Positions 1 through 7,192 of a stretch of DNA of 64,000 bases are shown in pieces; the first letter of the stretch is position 1, and each line of letters starts with the position of its first letter. The DNA lies in assembly GCF_014334015.1 (NCBI RefSeq), contig NZ_CP060488.1:5104501-5168500 (forward strand), in the 5' to 3' direction. The position numbers and the translations under genes are program-made. This DNA comes from Bacteroides sp. M10 (GTDB taxonomy: Bacteria; Bacteroidota; Bacteroidia; Bacteroidales; Bacteroidaceae). The notes beneath the pieces are model-generated. The model was not told the origin of the DNA, made no database searches, and worked only from the letters and a program-made list of their open reading frames with translations.

Positions 1-903
1 GCCTAATTCGTTAAGAATAACTCTTTCAGACCGGGAGCCGTCATCATAGAGCAGGTATATCATCCTGGTGTTTATGCCGACAACCACCCAAAGGTATCCC
101 TTCCTGACTCCTTTTCCCTTGCTGTTCTTTTCCGGGACGAGTATTTTGTAATAGGTTTCATCGGCTGCCTTATAAGGATCACTCAAAGCTGTCTGCCGGA
201 TGCACTTATAAAGATTTTCGAAGAGGCTTGAGGCTTTTTCTATCAACTTATGAGCCGTAGGTTTCTTCAGCGTAAAGCCATACCCCTCGAAGTAGTTGAT
301 GATTCTTTCAACAGGTAGCGATTGTATATAACGTAATTCCATCAATCCGGCAATAAATGAACCGTCATAGCTGGAATTCAAGAAGGCCGAAGCCGGTGTT
401 TTTCCCTCAAACAGGCGACCTTCTTGCGTATAGGTGTGTATCTTGTAGACATGCTTGATGAAGCGCATGGGTATACATTCATAGCGGACGCATATTCTGG
501 GAACAGTGGTAAACAACCGGGCCTTATTGATGTCAAAATCGGGATCATCGGGATAAACGACATGTTCTTCTTCCTCCATCTCATAATGCATGTCACGTTT
601 GGCCCCATTGTTCTTTCTTGCTTTACGCTTATCTGCTTTTTCCGCTTCTATCTTCTGCCGCTCTTCTTCGGATATGGCAGATTGGGGAGCCTGTTGCTGT
701 TCGGATGTGTTGGATACAAGTTTGGCGAGTCCCTTAGTAAGGCGCTGTTGCTTGCTAAGAGATTCGCCTTTTTGAAGGAGTGCCTCTTTAAGGGAAGAAA
801 CCTCCTTTATCAAAGCATCTATTTGGTCCAAGAGTCTGTTGTTGTCATCTCGTAATCCCTTGATTTGTTCCTTCAATAACTCTATGATCTCATCCTTTTT
901 CAT
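1..903 (-). CDS. tnpC: IS66 family transposase TnpC, N-terminal 301 residues (partial)
   Basis: The open frame starts at the ATG at 903 and continues unbroken past base 1. Residues 1-70 are rich in Lys, Glu, Gln and Leu and look like the N-terminal coiled coil of IS66 transposases. A basic segment follows at 86-103. Residues 247-250 read ADET, which fits the first catalytic Asp of the IS66 DDE domain (D248). The second Asp and the Glu would lie outside the window. The ATG is 86 bp downstream of the tnpB stop, so the three IS genes can share one transcript. No frameshift is seen, so the visible part is compatible with an active enzyme. Confidence 0.93.
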   Translation of the reverse strand, partial: MKKDEIIELLKEQIKGLRDDNNRLLDQIDALIKEVSSLKEALLQKGESLSKQQRLTKGLAKLVSNTSEQQQAPQSAISEEERQKIEAEKADKRKARKNNGAKRDMHYEMEEEEHVVYPDDPDFDINKARLFTTVPRICVRYECIPMRFIKHVYKIHTYTQEGRLFEGKTPASAFLNSSYDGSFIAGLMELRYIQSLPVERIINYFEGYGFTLKKPTAHKLIEKASSLFENLYKCIRQTALSDPYKAADETYYKILVPEKNSKGKGVRKGYLWVVVGINTRMIYLLYDDGSRSERVILNELG

Positions 904-989
904 GGCATAAAGATATAAAAAATCAACAAATTAACCAAATAAACCGGATGATATCTTTAGTACAAATAACTAATAATCAAAATGTTGTA

Positions 990-1340
990 TTAGATCCTAA
1001 AACGTTTTCTCAACCGTACAGACTTTAATGACACTCCATTCAAGATAAAAGACAAAACCTGATAAGAAATCTCGTAATTACCTGTATTGGGGTTAAATGT
1101 CGGTAACTCAAAACTTCCACCTTCGAGGCGCTTGTAGTACAGAAGAAAGCCATCGCCATCCCAACGCAGTATTTTTACACTTTGTCGGTTTTTACCAAAG
1201 AATAAAAAGATATCTCCGGAAACGGGAGACAAGTCCTTCATTTCCGATCGTATAATTTTGAATAAACCGTCAATGCCAAGGTTCATACGAACAAAGCCCT
1301 GGTACAGATAGTAGCGATTGGCTGATGTTAGAGAATACAT
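990..1340 (-). CDS. tnpB: IS66 accessory protein TnpB (IS66 Orf2-like)
   Basis: A 116-aa protein with the compact IS66 Orf2 pattern: a FVRMNLGIDGL stretch near residue 16, GDIFLFFGKNR near residue 42 and KILRWDGDGFLLYYKRLE near residue 56. This family is required together with TnpA and TnpC for IS66 transposition, but its biochemical role is not established. It overlaps the 3' end of tnpA by 13 bp, which suggests translational coupling. The length is normal for the family and no damage is visible. Confidence 0.93.
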   Translation of the reverse strand: MYSLTSANRYYLYQGFVRMNLGIDGLFKIIRSEMKDLSPVSGDIFLFFGKNRQSVKILRWDGDGFLLYYKRLEGGSFELPTFNPNTGNYEISYQVLSFILNGVSLKSVRLRKRFRI

Positions 1341-1732
1341 GGATCTCCCTCCTTTCTTTCGTAATCGCGCAACATTTTAATAACACCACTGGGTGTGGCC
1401 CGTTTGACCGAAATGGTGGTTCCACTGTTAAAGGTGATTGTGATCCCGGCAAGACTAAACTCTTCTTCCGACAACATGGCGGGTGCTATTTGAGTGAATG
1501 AAGGAGAGGAAGTTGTCGGTTGGGAGGGTTCAACGCCGCCATAATAATCACGGACCACATCTGCCTTGGCTTGTTTAACGCTATAGCCCCGTCTGGACAT
1601 CCAGGAACTCATACCACCAAAAGTGGTATGCTGATCGCGGCAAACATCGGCTAAAGAACAATTGTAGTCTACTTTCAATACTTCAAGGAAATGTTTCCAA
1701 GTTTTTCCAAATCGATTTTCTGCTAAATCCAT
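1328..1732 (-). CDS. tnpA: IS66 accessory protein TnpA (IS66 Orf1-like)
   Basis: A 134-aa first gene of the IS66 element. The N-terminal part (about 1-65) resembles a small DNA-binding helical domain with a GYSVKQAKADVV segment. The C-terminal part holds the strand-rich SLAGITITFNSGTTISVKRA segment typical of Bacteroides IS66 Orf1. It begins 76 bp inside the element end and overlaps tnpB. Function is assigned from gene order and family likeness only. Confidence 0.85.
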   Translation of the reverse strand: MDLAENRFGKTWKHFLEVLKVDYNCSLADVCRDQHTTFGGMSSWMSRRGYSVKQAKADVVRDYYGGVEPSQPTTSSPSFTQIAPAMLSEEEFSLAGITITFNSGTTISVKRATPSGVIKMLRDYERKEGDPCIL

Positions 1733-1793
1733 AATGCTTCATTTTTATACATAGCAAAAATATAAGAATGAAAAAAGGACGACAAGATAGAAT

Positions 1794-1808
1794 CGCGGAG
1801 ACGCTTAC
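1794..1808 (-). repeat. IS66 terminal inverted repeat, left end
   Basis: The minus strand reads GTAAGCGTCTCCGCG from 1808 down to 1794. GTAAGCG is the family-typical outer end, so 1808 is taken as the boundary of the element. Confidence 0.8.
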
Positions 1809-1952
1809 CTCTTTTTCTGCAAATTCCAAAGGTGAAGAAGCACTCCTTCACCTACAAAATACTTATTCACAGGTAATTCAGAAGAAAGATGAAGGAGTAG
1901 ATAAAAAATGTTTCTTATATATAGAGAATGCTGCTTAAACAGAAAGAGAAAA

Positions 1953-2018
1953 AAGCAGTGTTTTAAGAGAAGGAAAGCGATGCTTTAAGTAGGCTAAAGC
2001 AATGCTTTAGTTGCGGAA
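1953..2018. repeat. Three tandem 22-bp palindromic iterons
   Basis: The 15-bp core AAGCRRTGYTTTARG begins at 1953, 1975 and 1997, exactly 22 bp apart. The third copy is embedded in a perfect 17-bp palindrome (CTAAAGCA-A-TGCTTTAG, 1994-2010). Partial copies may flank the array on both sides. Two-helical-turn spacing of palindromes is the layout of cooperative protein-binding sites. The array lies about 180 bp upstream of the -7 element of the AraC-type regulator. Confidence 0.6.
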
Positions 2019-2192
2019 AATAGCTGCTTTTATTTGATTCTGCTTCTTCTATCCACTTCTCTCTAGTCTGGAAAATTCTAAAGGCAAAACAATTAGATTT
2101 TCCAAAGGAATCTTTTTTAAGCCAGAAACAGATATGAGAAATCATAAAATCAACTTTTGAATCATTTTCATATAGGATGCGTATATAAATAC

Positions 2193-2200
2193 TATCTTTG
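2193..2200 (+). promoter_or_regulatory. Probable promoter -7 element of the AraC-family gene
   Basis: TATCTTTG is an exact match to the Bacteroides TAnnTTTG element, 50 bp before the ATG at 2250. No good TTTG lies 18-21 bp upstream, so the promoter may need an activator. Confidence 0.5.
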
Positions 2201-2249
2201 CGAATATCAATCATAAATAAAAGAGTACCCCAAAAGGTAAAGAAAAGAT

Positions 2250-3143
2250 ATGAATTCCAACAAATTCTCCTATCAAGGACAAATCGAGACAATTCTTCAT
2301 TATCTAAATTCCATGATACAAAAGAATTGGACAGGTAAAACTGCCGATGAGTTCAATCGTTTGATATCCATACCTGAATTAGCTAAAATGGCATGTATGT
2401 CTGTTCGTAATCTTCAGCTGATGTTTAAAGCTTACACTAGCGAAACATTACATCAATATATCATTCGTACACGCATGGAATATGCCCAGCAATTACTCAA
2501 AGATAATAAAAAAAGTATAGCTGAAATATATGAATATATTGGATTTGCTAACCAGTCAGCTTTAAATAATACACTTCAAAAAAAATACAATCTCACTCCT
2601 CGAGAACTACAAAAGAAATTATTGGAAACAAGTCATACTTATCCTTCATATATTTCTCCTTACCGCATAGTGGAATCAGAAACAATACCTGTCTTATTTT
2701 TATCTTATATTGGCAATTATGACACTTGTAGCACAGTTGCTTTTGAGACATACACTTGGGACTACCTATATGAATATGCAAAAGAAAACTCTTTATTGCC
2801 AGATAAAGAAGATTATTGGGGGATAGCTTATGATGACACGGACATTACCTCATTAGAAAAATGCCGTTTTTACGCTTGTATAGCTATTCAAAAAGGAATA
2901 GAACCCAATCCCCCTCTTACTAGTCCAATAAAACACATGGATTTACCTCAAGGTACATACGCAGTTTATATCCATCAAGGAGATTATGCATTGTTAGATG
3001 CCTTTTATGAGACAATATTGAAACAATTACCGCAATTTTATAGCTTAGGAGAAACTCCAATCCTGGAACATTACTTGAACTCTCCCACCGACACAGATGT
3101 GAAAGAGCTTCTTACTGAAGTTTGGATTCCAATCGTTAAATAA
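2250..3143 (+). CDS. AraC-family transcriptional regulator with C-terminal GyrI-like effector domain
   Basis: A 297-aa protein. Residues about 10-125 form an AraC/XylS DNA-binding domain with two helix-turn-helix units: PELAKMACMSVRNLQLMF, then SIAEIYEYIGFANQSALN followed by a TPRELQKK-like end. Residues about 140-297 resemble the GyrI-like (Rob/BmrR effector-binding) domain, which in relatives binds small hydrophobic or cationic compounds. This HTH-first order matches Rob-type regulators. The gene stands alone between the iterons and a bidirectional terminator, so no operon partner suggests the inducer; neighbours on both sides face the other way. Ligand and targets are unknown. Confidence 0.85.
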   Translation: MNSNKFSYQGQIETILHYLNSMIQKNWTGKTADEFNRLISIPELAKMACMSVRNLQLMFKAYTSETLHQYIIRTRMEYAQQLLKDNKKSIAEIYEYIGFANQSALNNTLQKKYNLTPRELQKKLLETSHTYPSYISPYRIVESETIPVLFLSYIGNYDTCSTVAFETYTWDYLYEYAKENSLLPDKEDYWGIAYDDTDITSLEKCRFYACIAIQKGIEPNPPLTSPIKHMDLPQGTYAVYIHQGDYALLDAFYETILKQLPQFYSLGETPILEHYLNSPTDTDVKELLTEVWIPIVK

Positions 3144-3181
3144 TTTTGTATAAGGGCGATATTTCACCCTTATACAAAATT
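3142..3181. terminator. Bidirectional terminator between convergent genes
   Basis: A perfect 15-bp inverted repeat, AATTTTGTATAAGGG with its complement CCCTTATACAAAATT, lies immediately after the AraC-family stop and 8 bp before the end of the convergent gene. AT-rich outer arms supply T-rich tails on both strands. Confidence 0.8.
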
Positions 3182-3189
3182 AGTAGCTA

Positions 3190-3927
3190 TCATGCCTGAT
3201 ATACACTTTCTATCAAAGACTTAGGACAATATCCGAGGATGTCAATAGAAATCTTCTCGGCTTCTTCTTTTGAGATGTTATCATTAACGATATAGTTCCT
3301 GAATACATTTTCCTTTTCTTTATATGCATAAGATGAAAGCAGCGGTCCTACGATCGTTCGTAATTGCAAGTTTTTAAAATCGTCACTTTGCTTGTCACTT
3401 AGACCAACACGTGTAGAATGCATGATGATTGATTTACTTTCTCCATCACGGCAATCTTTAACAGCTTCTTTTAAAACAGATTCTTTTTCCAAAGTATCAT
3501 AATCTACATTCTTATCCTCAACAATAAATTTTAAAATATTATTCGGTCCAAATTTAATTGTGCCATCATCAAACTTAGCACTTCTTATTAAGATGCCATA
3601 ATATGCATTAACGTCATCAGATAAACAAATATCAAGCCCTCCTCTTGTTCCACCTTTAAATTTTGAATTCTTTGTTATACCTGTACGATGAACATAAAAT
3701 CTTCCATAATTATTTTTTTGCAGTTCATTTCCATGCACAAACTCATCATTAAATTTTGCATCTTTAAAATAAGCTTCTACTTCAATTGGGTAAATCCGTA
3801 GCCCACTATTTAGTTCAAACATATAGTTTGTGACTATTAGTTTATTAATTACTTGAAGTTGTTTCTCTATTTCCTTAAAATCACTACATTGCATTAAAAC
3901 TGCAATTTCCTTTTTCAAAGTATCCAT
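3190..3927 (-). CDS. Uncharacterised protein, possible distant 3-methyladenine DNA glycosylase-like fold
   Basis: 245 aa from the chosen start at 3927. An in-frame ATG at 3999 would add 24 residues that do not look like a signal or domain, and TATCTTTA, close to a -7 element, lies between the two starts. The middle contains YPIEVEAYFKD, an NNYGRFYVHRTG stretch, then GGLDICLSDD and YYGILIRSA. This order of an acidic strand, a Tyr-rich strand and a closing LIRSA strand resembles the core of alkyladenine glycosylases (MPG), but no catalytic residue can be placed with confidence. It sits 84 bp after the nucleotidase gene and may share its transcript. The function is not established; the glycosylase idea is inference from pattern only. 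Confidence 0.55.
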   Translation of the reverse strand: MDTLKKEIAVLMQCSDFKEIEKQLQVINKLIVTNYMFELNSGLRIYPIEVEAYFKDAKFNDEFVHGNELQKNNYGRFYVHRTGITKNSKFKGGTRGGLDICLSDDVNAYYGILIRSAKFDDGTIKFGPNNILKFIVEDKNVDYDTLEKESVLKEAVKDCRDGESKSIIMHSTRVGLSDKQSDDFKNLQLRTIVGPLLSSYAYKEKENVFRNYIVNDNISKEEAEKISIDILGYCPKSLIESVYQA

Positions 3928-4011
3928 AATTATTATAGTATTAATATTTCTTTGGGTAAAGATAATCTTTCTAGTAAAGAGTTGTGCCGAATATATCATT
4001 TTTTTTACTTC

Positions 4012-4482
4012 TCACTTAGATGATATCAAATAGTCAACAACGGAGTCCCAATTCGGATACTGTTCCGAACCAAATAAGATCAATTCACCACTAAAATTTT
4101 CAGCACCATTTTTTAGGCGATCATCTATCAAAAAGTCTCCTTTGTTCAAATTTTTATGATGACTAAGAATTAATCGTTTATAACCATCTGTACCTAACCA
4201 TTTTCTCACCCATATTAGTTTATCTGACCAGGCAGAAGGATTATTCCAAGGTGCCGTGGAAAGAATATACACATCATAAAAACGCGCTAAATGATGGTAG
4301 GCATTAATTGCTCCTTCATACGGACTCATTCTTGCAAAAATATCAGGTACCTCATCATATCGTCCTTCATACTCTCTCTTTTCGTATTCACTCAACTTGT
4401 TAATACCTGATTGAAAGTCAACCAGAACATTATCCATATCAATATAAAGTATAGGTTTGGAAATCGGTAATGCTGATATCAT
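4012..4482 (-). CDS. 5'(3')-deoxyribonucleotidase-like HAD phosphatase
   Basis: 156 aa, a compact HAD hydrolase. Motif I is DMDNV with the nucleophile D15 and acid/base D17. Motif II is the LSTAPW segment. Motif IV is IDDR, in a context (FLIDDRLKNGAENF) typical of NT5C-type deoxynucleotidases. The predicted reaction is dephosphorylation of deoxynucleoside 5' or 3' monophosphates in the cytosol. The start lies 7 bp after the stop of the upstream deiminase gene, so the two are almost certainly co-transcribed. In relatives such enzymes balance dNTP pools or clear nucleotides; the substrate here is not proven. Confidence 0.85.
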   Translation of the reverse strand: MISALPISKPILYIDMDNVLVDFQSGINKLSEYEKREYEGRYDEVPDIFARMSPYEGAINAYHHLARFYDVYILSTAPWNNPSAWSDKLIWVRKWLGTDGYKRLILSHHKNLNKGDFLIDDRLKNGAENFSGELILFGSEQYPNWDSVVDYLISSK

Positions 4483-4489
4483 ATAATTT

Positions 4490-5359
4490 CTATAATTTAC
4501 TCACAGTCCAAGACAAACAATTCAATGCACCTCCCCATTTCTTTACAATCGGAGCCATATTAATTTGGTAAATTCGCCCCTCATAGGAAGGATATAATTC
4601 TTTTATCTGTTCCAAAGCCTCTCCATCTGTAGGTAATCCAAGTCCGGGGACAATGATTATATCACGTGTCTGAAGCATATTTATGTATGCCCAACTATTC
4701 TCATAATACTTACTAAGTTTTAAATCCACAACTGCAAAAACGTCATTCAATCTACATCTCATCTCCCGTTCTATCTTTTGAGGATATACTTTCAAGTTGA
4801 CCAAAATCTTACCATCGCCAATATTGTGAACAATCCCATCTGTATGACCACAGATATCGTATCTATCCCATGGTAGAAATATAATATCTGCTCCATGAAA
4901 GTTTGCCTTCAATATTGCCAGTACTTCTCCCTGATCGATCTGCGAATTTTCTTGGAACACCTTTTCTGTCATGATAATAATTGGTTTCCGCTCTCTTATA
5001 CATGATCCCATCCACTTAGAATTTCCCTCACACACAACAACATTCCCTCCATCAACTATAAGTGGCGATTGAATAATATCCATCTTACTACTCATGGCTT
5101 TAAGTACGGGAGCAATATTAGTTTTATACTGTGGTTTATCCGTCAAATAATCAGGTTCATAGCGGAATTGAATATAAGTATTAGCTCCCCACTGTATTGG
5201 CATATAATCTCGGCACCAATAATCTTTAGTGTGCATCAAAGTCCCATGTGCTATATGATGGCGAGAAAGAATATTAGATAATTCTTCATAAACTTTAGGG
5301 TAGTGACGTACAAAAAGGTTCGAAAAATAAACGGTATCTTTATATTGCTCTGTTATCAT
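4490..5359 (-). CDS. Agmatine deiminase / peptidyl-arginine deiminase family enzyme
   Basis: 289 aa, the first gene of a leftward group. Family landmarks are WCRDYMPIQ at 48-56 (D51), DGGNVV at 103-108, CGHTDG at 170-175 (H172, D174) and a near-terminal nucleophile C281 in LNCLSW. These match the Asp/His/Asp/Cys guanidine-modifying triad set of agmatine deiminases. The predicted reaction is hydrolysis of a guanidino group to a ureido group plus ammonia, with agmatine as the usual free substrate. No signal peptide is seen, so it is probably cytosolic, unlike secreted peptidyl-arginine deiminases. A -7 element lies just upstream. The length is below the roughly 350 aa of classical agmatine deiminases, so the substrate could differ. 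Confidence 0.83.
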   Translation of the reverse strand: MITEQYKDTVYFSNLFVRHYPKVYEELSNILSRHHIAHGTLMHTKDYWCRDYMPIQWGANTYIQFRYEPDYLTDKPQYKTNIAPVLKAMSSKMDIIQSPLIVDGGNVVVCEGNSKWMGSCIRERKPIIIMTEKVFQENSQIDQGEVLAILKANFHGADIIFLPWDRYDICGHTDGIVHNIGDGKILVNLKVYPQKIEREMRCRLNDVFAVVDLKLSKYYENSWAYINMLQTRDIIIVPGLGLPTDGEALEQIKELYPSYEGRIYQINMAPIVKKWGGALNCLSWTVSKL

Positions 5360-5377
5360 ACTTCAATTTTTATAATG

Positions 5378-5385
5378 CAAAGATA
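5378..5385 (-). promoter_or_regulatory. Probable promoter -7 element for the deiminase-nucleotidase group
   Basis: The minus strand reads TATCTTTG from 5385 to 5378, 18 bp before the start codon at 5359. This gives a short leader of about 13 nt. No clear TTTG is seen at -33. Confidence 0.5.
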
Positions 5386-5503
5386 AGCGCATCATTGGAG
5401 AACATATTTACTCAAAAATGCAAAAACATTAATTGTAACACCAACGATAAAACAATTAATGCAAAATAAAAGATTGATTTACTGTACGATATGTATATAA
5501 ACA

Positions 5504-5582
5504 ATTATGACACCATACCATTGGTATGATGTCATAATCTCAATAGAATCATGTCAGGAGGCCAAAGTCATAATGACATGAT
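5504..5582. repeat. Two adjacent palindromes downstream of xylE
   Basis: Arms of 17 nt at 5504-5520 and 5522-5538 form a near-perfect palindrome (one pair differs). A second inverted repeat follows: ATCATGTCA at 5548-5556 with TGACATGAT at 5574-5582. Both lie 3' of the xylose operon and 5' of the deiminase gene. They may terminate the xyl transcript, but neither has a strong T-run, so an operator or a processing site is also possible. Confidence 0.6.
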
Positions 5583-5601
5583 GAAATTACACTAACCTAA
5601 T

Positions 5602-7056
5602 TTATTTATCTTTTTTCCAAAGTTTGCTCATATCTTCCAGTGTCTTACCTTTCGTTTCAGGTACCCAACGCCAAACGAAGATGGCAGCAGCTACGCAGAT
5701 AATGCCATATAAACTATACGCAAACATCGGGCTGAAATCGTACAATGCCGGGAAAGTAGAAGATACAATATAGTTGAATATCCATTGGAAAGCCACAGCG
5801 ATTGCCACTGCTTTACCACGGATAGTGTTCGGGAAGATTTCCGAGATCAATACCCAGCAAATCGGTCCCCAGGACATCATAAAGAATGCAGCATACACAA
5901 TCACTGAAAGTACCGGAAGGATACCCTTTATTGCCATGCTGTCACACATTGCTACTGCAAATGCACCAACAGCCATACCGATAGAACCGATTATCAACAA
6001 CGGTTTACGTCCGAAGCGGTCTACAGTGAAGATAGCAACCAGTGTAAAGACAATGTTTACAACGCCCATAATAACCGTTTGCATCATACCACCTCCTTCT
6101 GCACCTGCATTTTCAAAAATACGAGGAGCATAATATAGTACGGCATTAATACCGATAGCTTGCTGGAATACAGAAAGCAAAATACCGATTACAATTACTG
6201 CCACTCCATAGGTAAAGATCTTCTCTGTCTTTTCATGAGCAGTAGCTTTAATATCATTAAGGATTTCCTGTGCTTTTATCTTACCATTGATCTTTTCCAG
6301 AATTGAGTAAGCCTTTTCATCCTGCTGTATCAATACAAGATAACGAGGAGTCTTCGGAACAAAGAACAACAACAGGCCAAAGAAAGCGGCTGGGAAAGCT
6401 TCCGAACCGAACATGTAACGCCATCCTTCATAAACAGTCCACATATCAGATTCAGGACTAACAGACAGCACACCGGCTGCATCTTTCAAAATAACAGGAT
6501 TCTGATGGTCGCCCATAATCAGGTAATTCACAAAGTACACTACCAACATACCGAAGATGATAGCAAACTGGTTACACGATACAAGCGTTCCACGAATATT
6601 AGAAGGGGCTATTTCAGCAATATACATCGGACAGACTGCAGAAGCCAGTCCTACTCCGATACCGCCCAAAACACGATACAGATTAAAAGCAATCAGCAAA
6701 TCCATGTTCGGCTTTCCATATTCGAAGAATAAGAATTCCGGATAATAGGAACCTAATGCTGAAAGGAAGAAGAGTACGGCAGCAAGCCTTAAGGAATTAC
6801 GACGTCCCAAACGGGAAGCAAATATACCGGAGATCGCACCACCCAGTACACAGCCAATTAATGCACTGGAAGAAGTGATTCCATGCATTACTTTATTGTA
6901 TTGAAAATCAGAGGCCGAAAGGAAAAAAGCTTCCAAGCCTTTCTCTGCACCGGAAATAACGGCTGTATCGTATCCGAAAAGCAGTCCTCCCAAAATGGCG
7001 ACAGAGGTGATCGAATATAGGTAGAGTTTACTACCCTCGTTCGTTGTATTAATCAT
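5602..7056 (-). CDS. xylE: D-xylose:proton symporter (MFS sugar porter)
   Basis: 484 aa from the ATG at 7056; a start 48 bp upstream is possible but adds residues outside the family pattern. It has twelve predicted membrane helices. Helix 1 holds GGLLFGYDTAVISGA. The loop 2-3 region has an RLGRR motif, the mid-protein loop has PKTPRYL, and the second half has DRFGRKPLL. The C-terminal PETKG signature is present. These are the sugar-porter motifs of XylE/AraE/GLUT proteins. Xylose specificity follows from the adjacent xylA and xylB. It is the last gene of the xyl operon, separated from xylA by a hairpin-forming repeat. Confidence 0.93.
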   Translation of the reverse strand: MINTTNEGSKLYLYSITSVAILGGLLFGYDTAVISGAEKGLEAFFLSASDFQYNKVMHGITSSSALIGCVLGGAISGIFASRLGRRNSLRLAAVLFFLSALGSYYPEFLFFEYGKPNMDLLIAFNLYRVLGGIGVGLASAVCPMYIAEIAPSNIRGTLVSCNQFAIIFGMLVVYFVNYLIMGDHQNPVILKDAAGVLSVSPESDMWTVYEGWRYMFGSEAFPAAFFGLLLFFVPKTPRYLVLIQQDEKAYSILEKINGKIKAQEILNDIKATAHEKTEKIFTYGVAVIVIGILLSVFQQAIGINAVLYYAPRIFENAGAEGGGMMQTVIMGVVNIVFTLVAIFTVDRFGRKPLLIIGSIGMAVGAFAVAMCDSMAIKGILPVLSVIVYAAFFMMSWGPICWVLISEIFPNTIRGKAVAIAVAFQWIFNYIVSSTFPALYDFSPMFAYSLYGIICVAAAIFVWRWVPETKGKTLEDMSKLWKKDK

Positions 7057-7097
7057 GGTTATAAGTAGATAAAGTAGTGTTGTAGTAGTTGGAAATC

Positions 7098-7184
7098 TCA
7101 CCACAGAGTGACACAGAGTTTCACAGAGAAATACAATATTGAATGAAAATGAACTCTGCGAGACCCTGTGCTACTCTGTGGTGA
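7098..7184. repeat. Inverted repeat with internal CACAGAG iterations between xylA and xylE
   Basis: Two 31-nt arms (7098-7128 and 7154-7184) are complementary at about 26 positions and would fold into a long hairpin in the intercistronic mRNA. The left arm is itself built of three CACAGAG units about 10 bp apart. The repeat fills most of the 136-bp gap, ending 8 bp from the xylA stop. A REP-like role in 3' protection of xylA message or in lowering xylE expression is plausible but inferred. Confidence 0.7.
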
Positions 7185-7192
7185 ATTAATTA

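Larger units (their letters stand above)
1..1808 (-). mobile_element. IS66-family insertion sequence, partial (left end present, right end outside the window)
   Basis: Three consecutive minus-strand genes have the tnpA-tnpB-tnpC order and sizes of IS66 elements. The left end is visible: reading the minus strand inward from 1808, the sequence starts GTAAGCGTCTCCGCG, which fits the known GTAAGCG-type terminus of this family. The transposase gene runs off the left edge, so the other terminal repeat and the target duplication cannot be seen. IS66 elements usually duplicate 8 bp of target; the flanking octamer here would be 1809-1816. Confidence 0.9.
1733..2249. other. Gene-poor stretch: IS end, iterons and AraC-gene promoter
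   Basis: This 517-bp stretch has no convincing gene. It contains the IS66 end (to 1808), a short hairpin (GGTGAAG at 1831-1837 with CTTCACC at 1846-1852), three 22-bp-spaced palindromic repeats (1953-2018) and a promoter -7 element at 2193-2200. A 109-codon open frame on the minus strand (1963-2292) is rejected because it crosses the promoter and the start of the downstream gene and resembles nothing. Confidence 0.6.

Noticed and set aside
1963..2292. 109-codon minus-strand open frame
   Set aside because: It crosses the iterons, the promoter and the start of the AraC-family gene and resembles nothing.
3190..5359. Calling the three-gene group a known anti-phage system
   Set aside because: None of the proteins carries a recognised defence domain; only an accessory-like context is visible.
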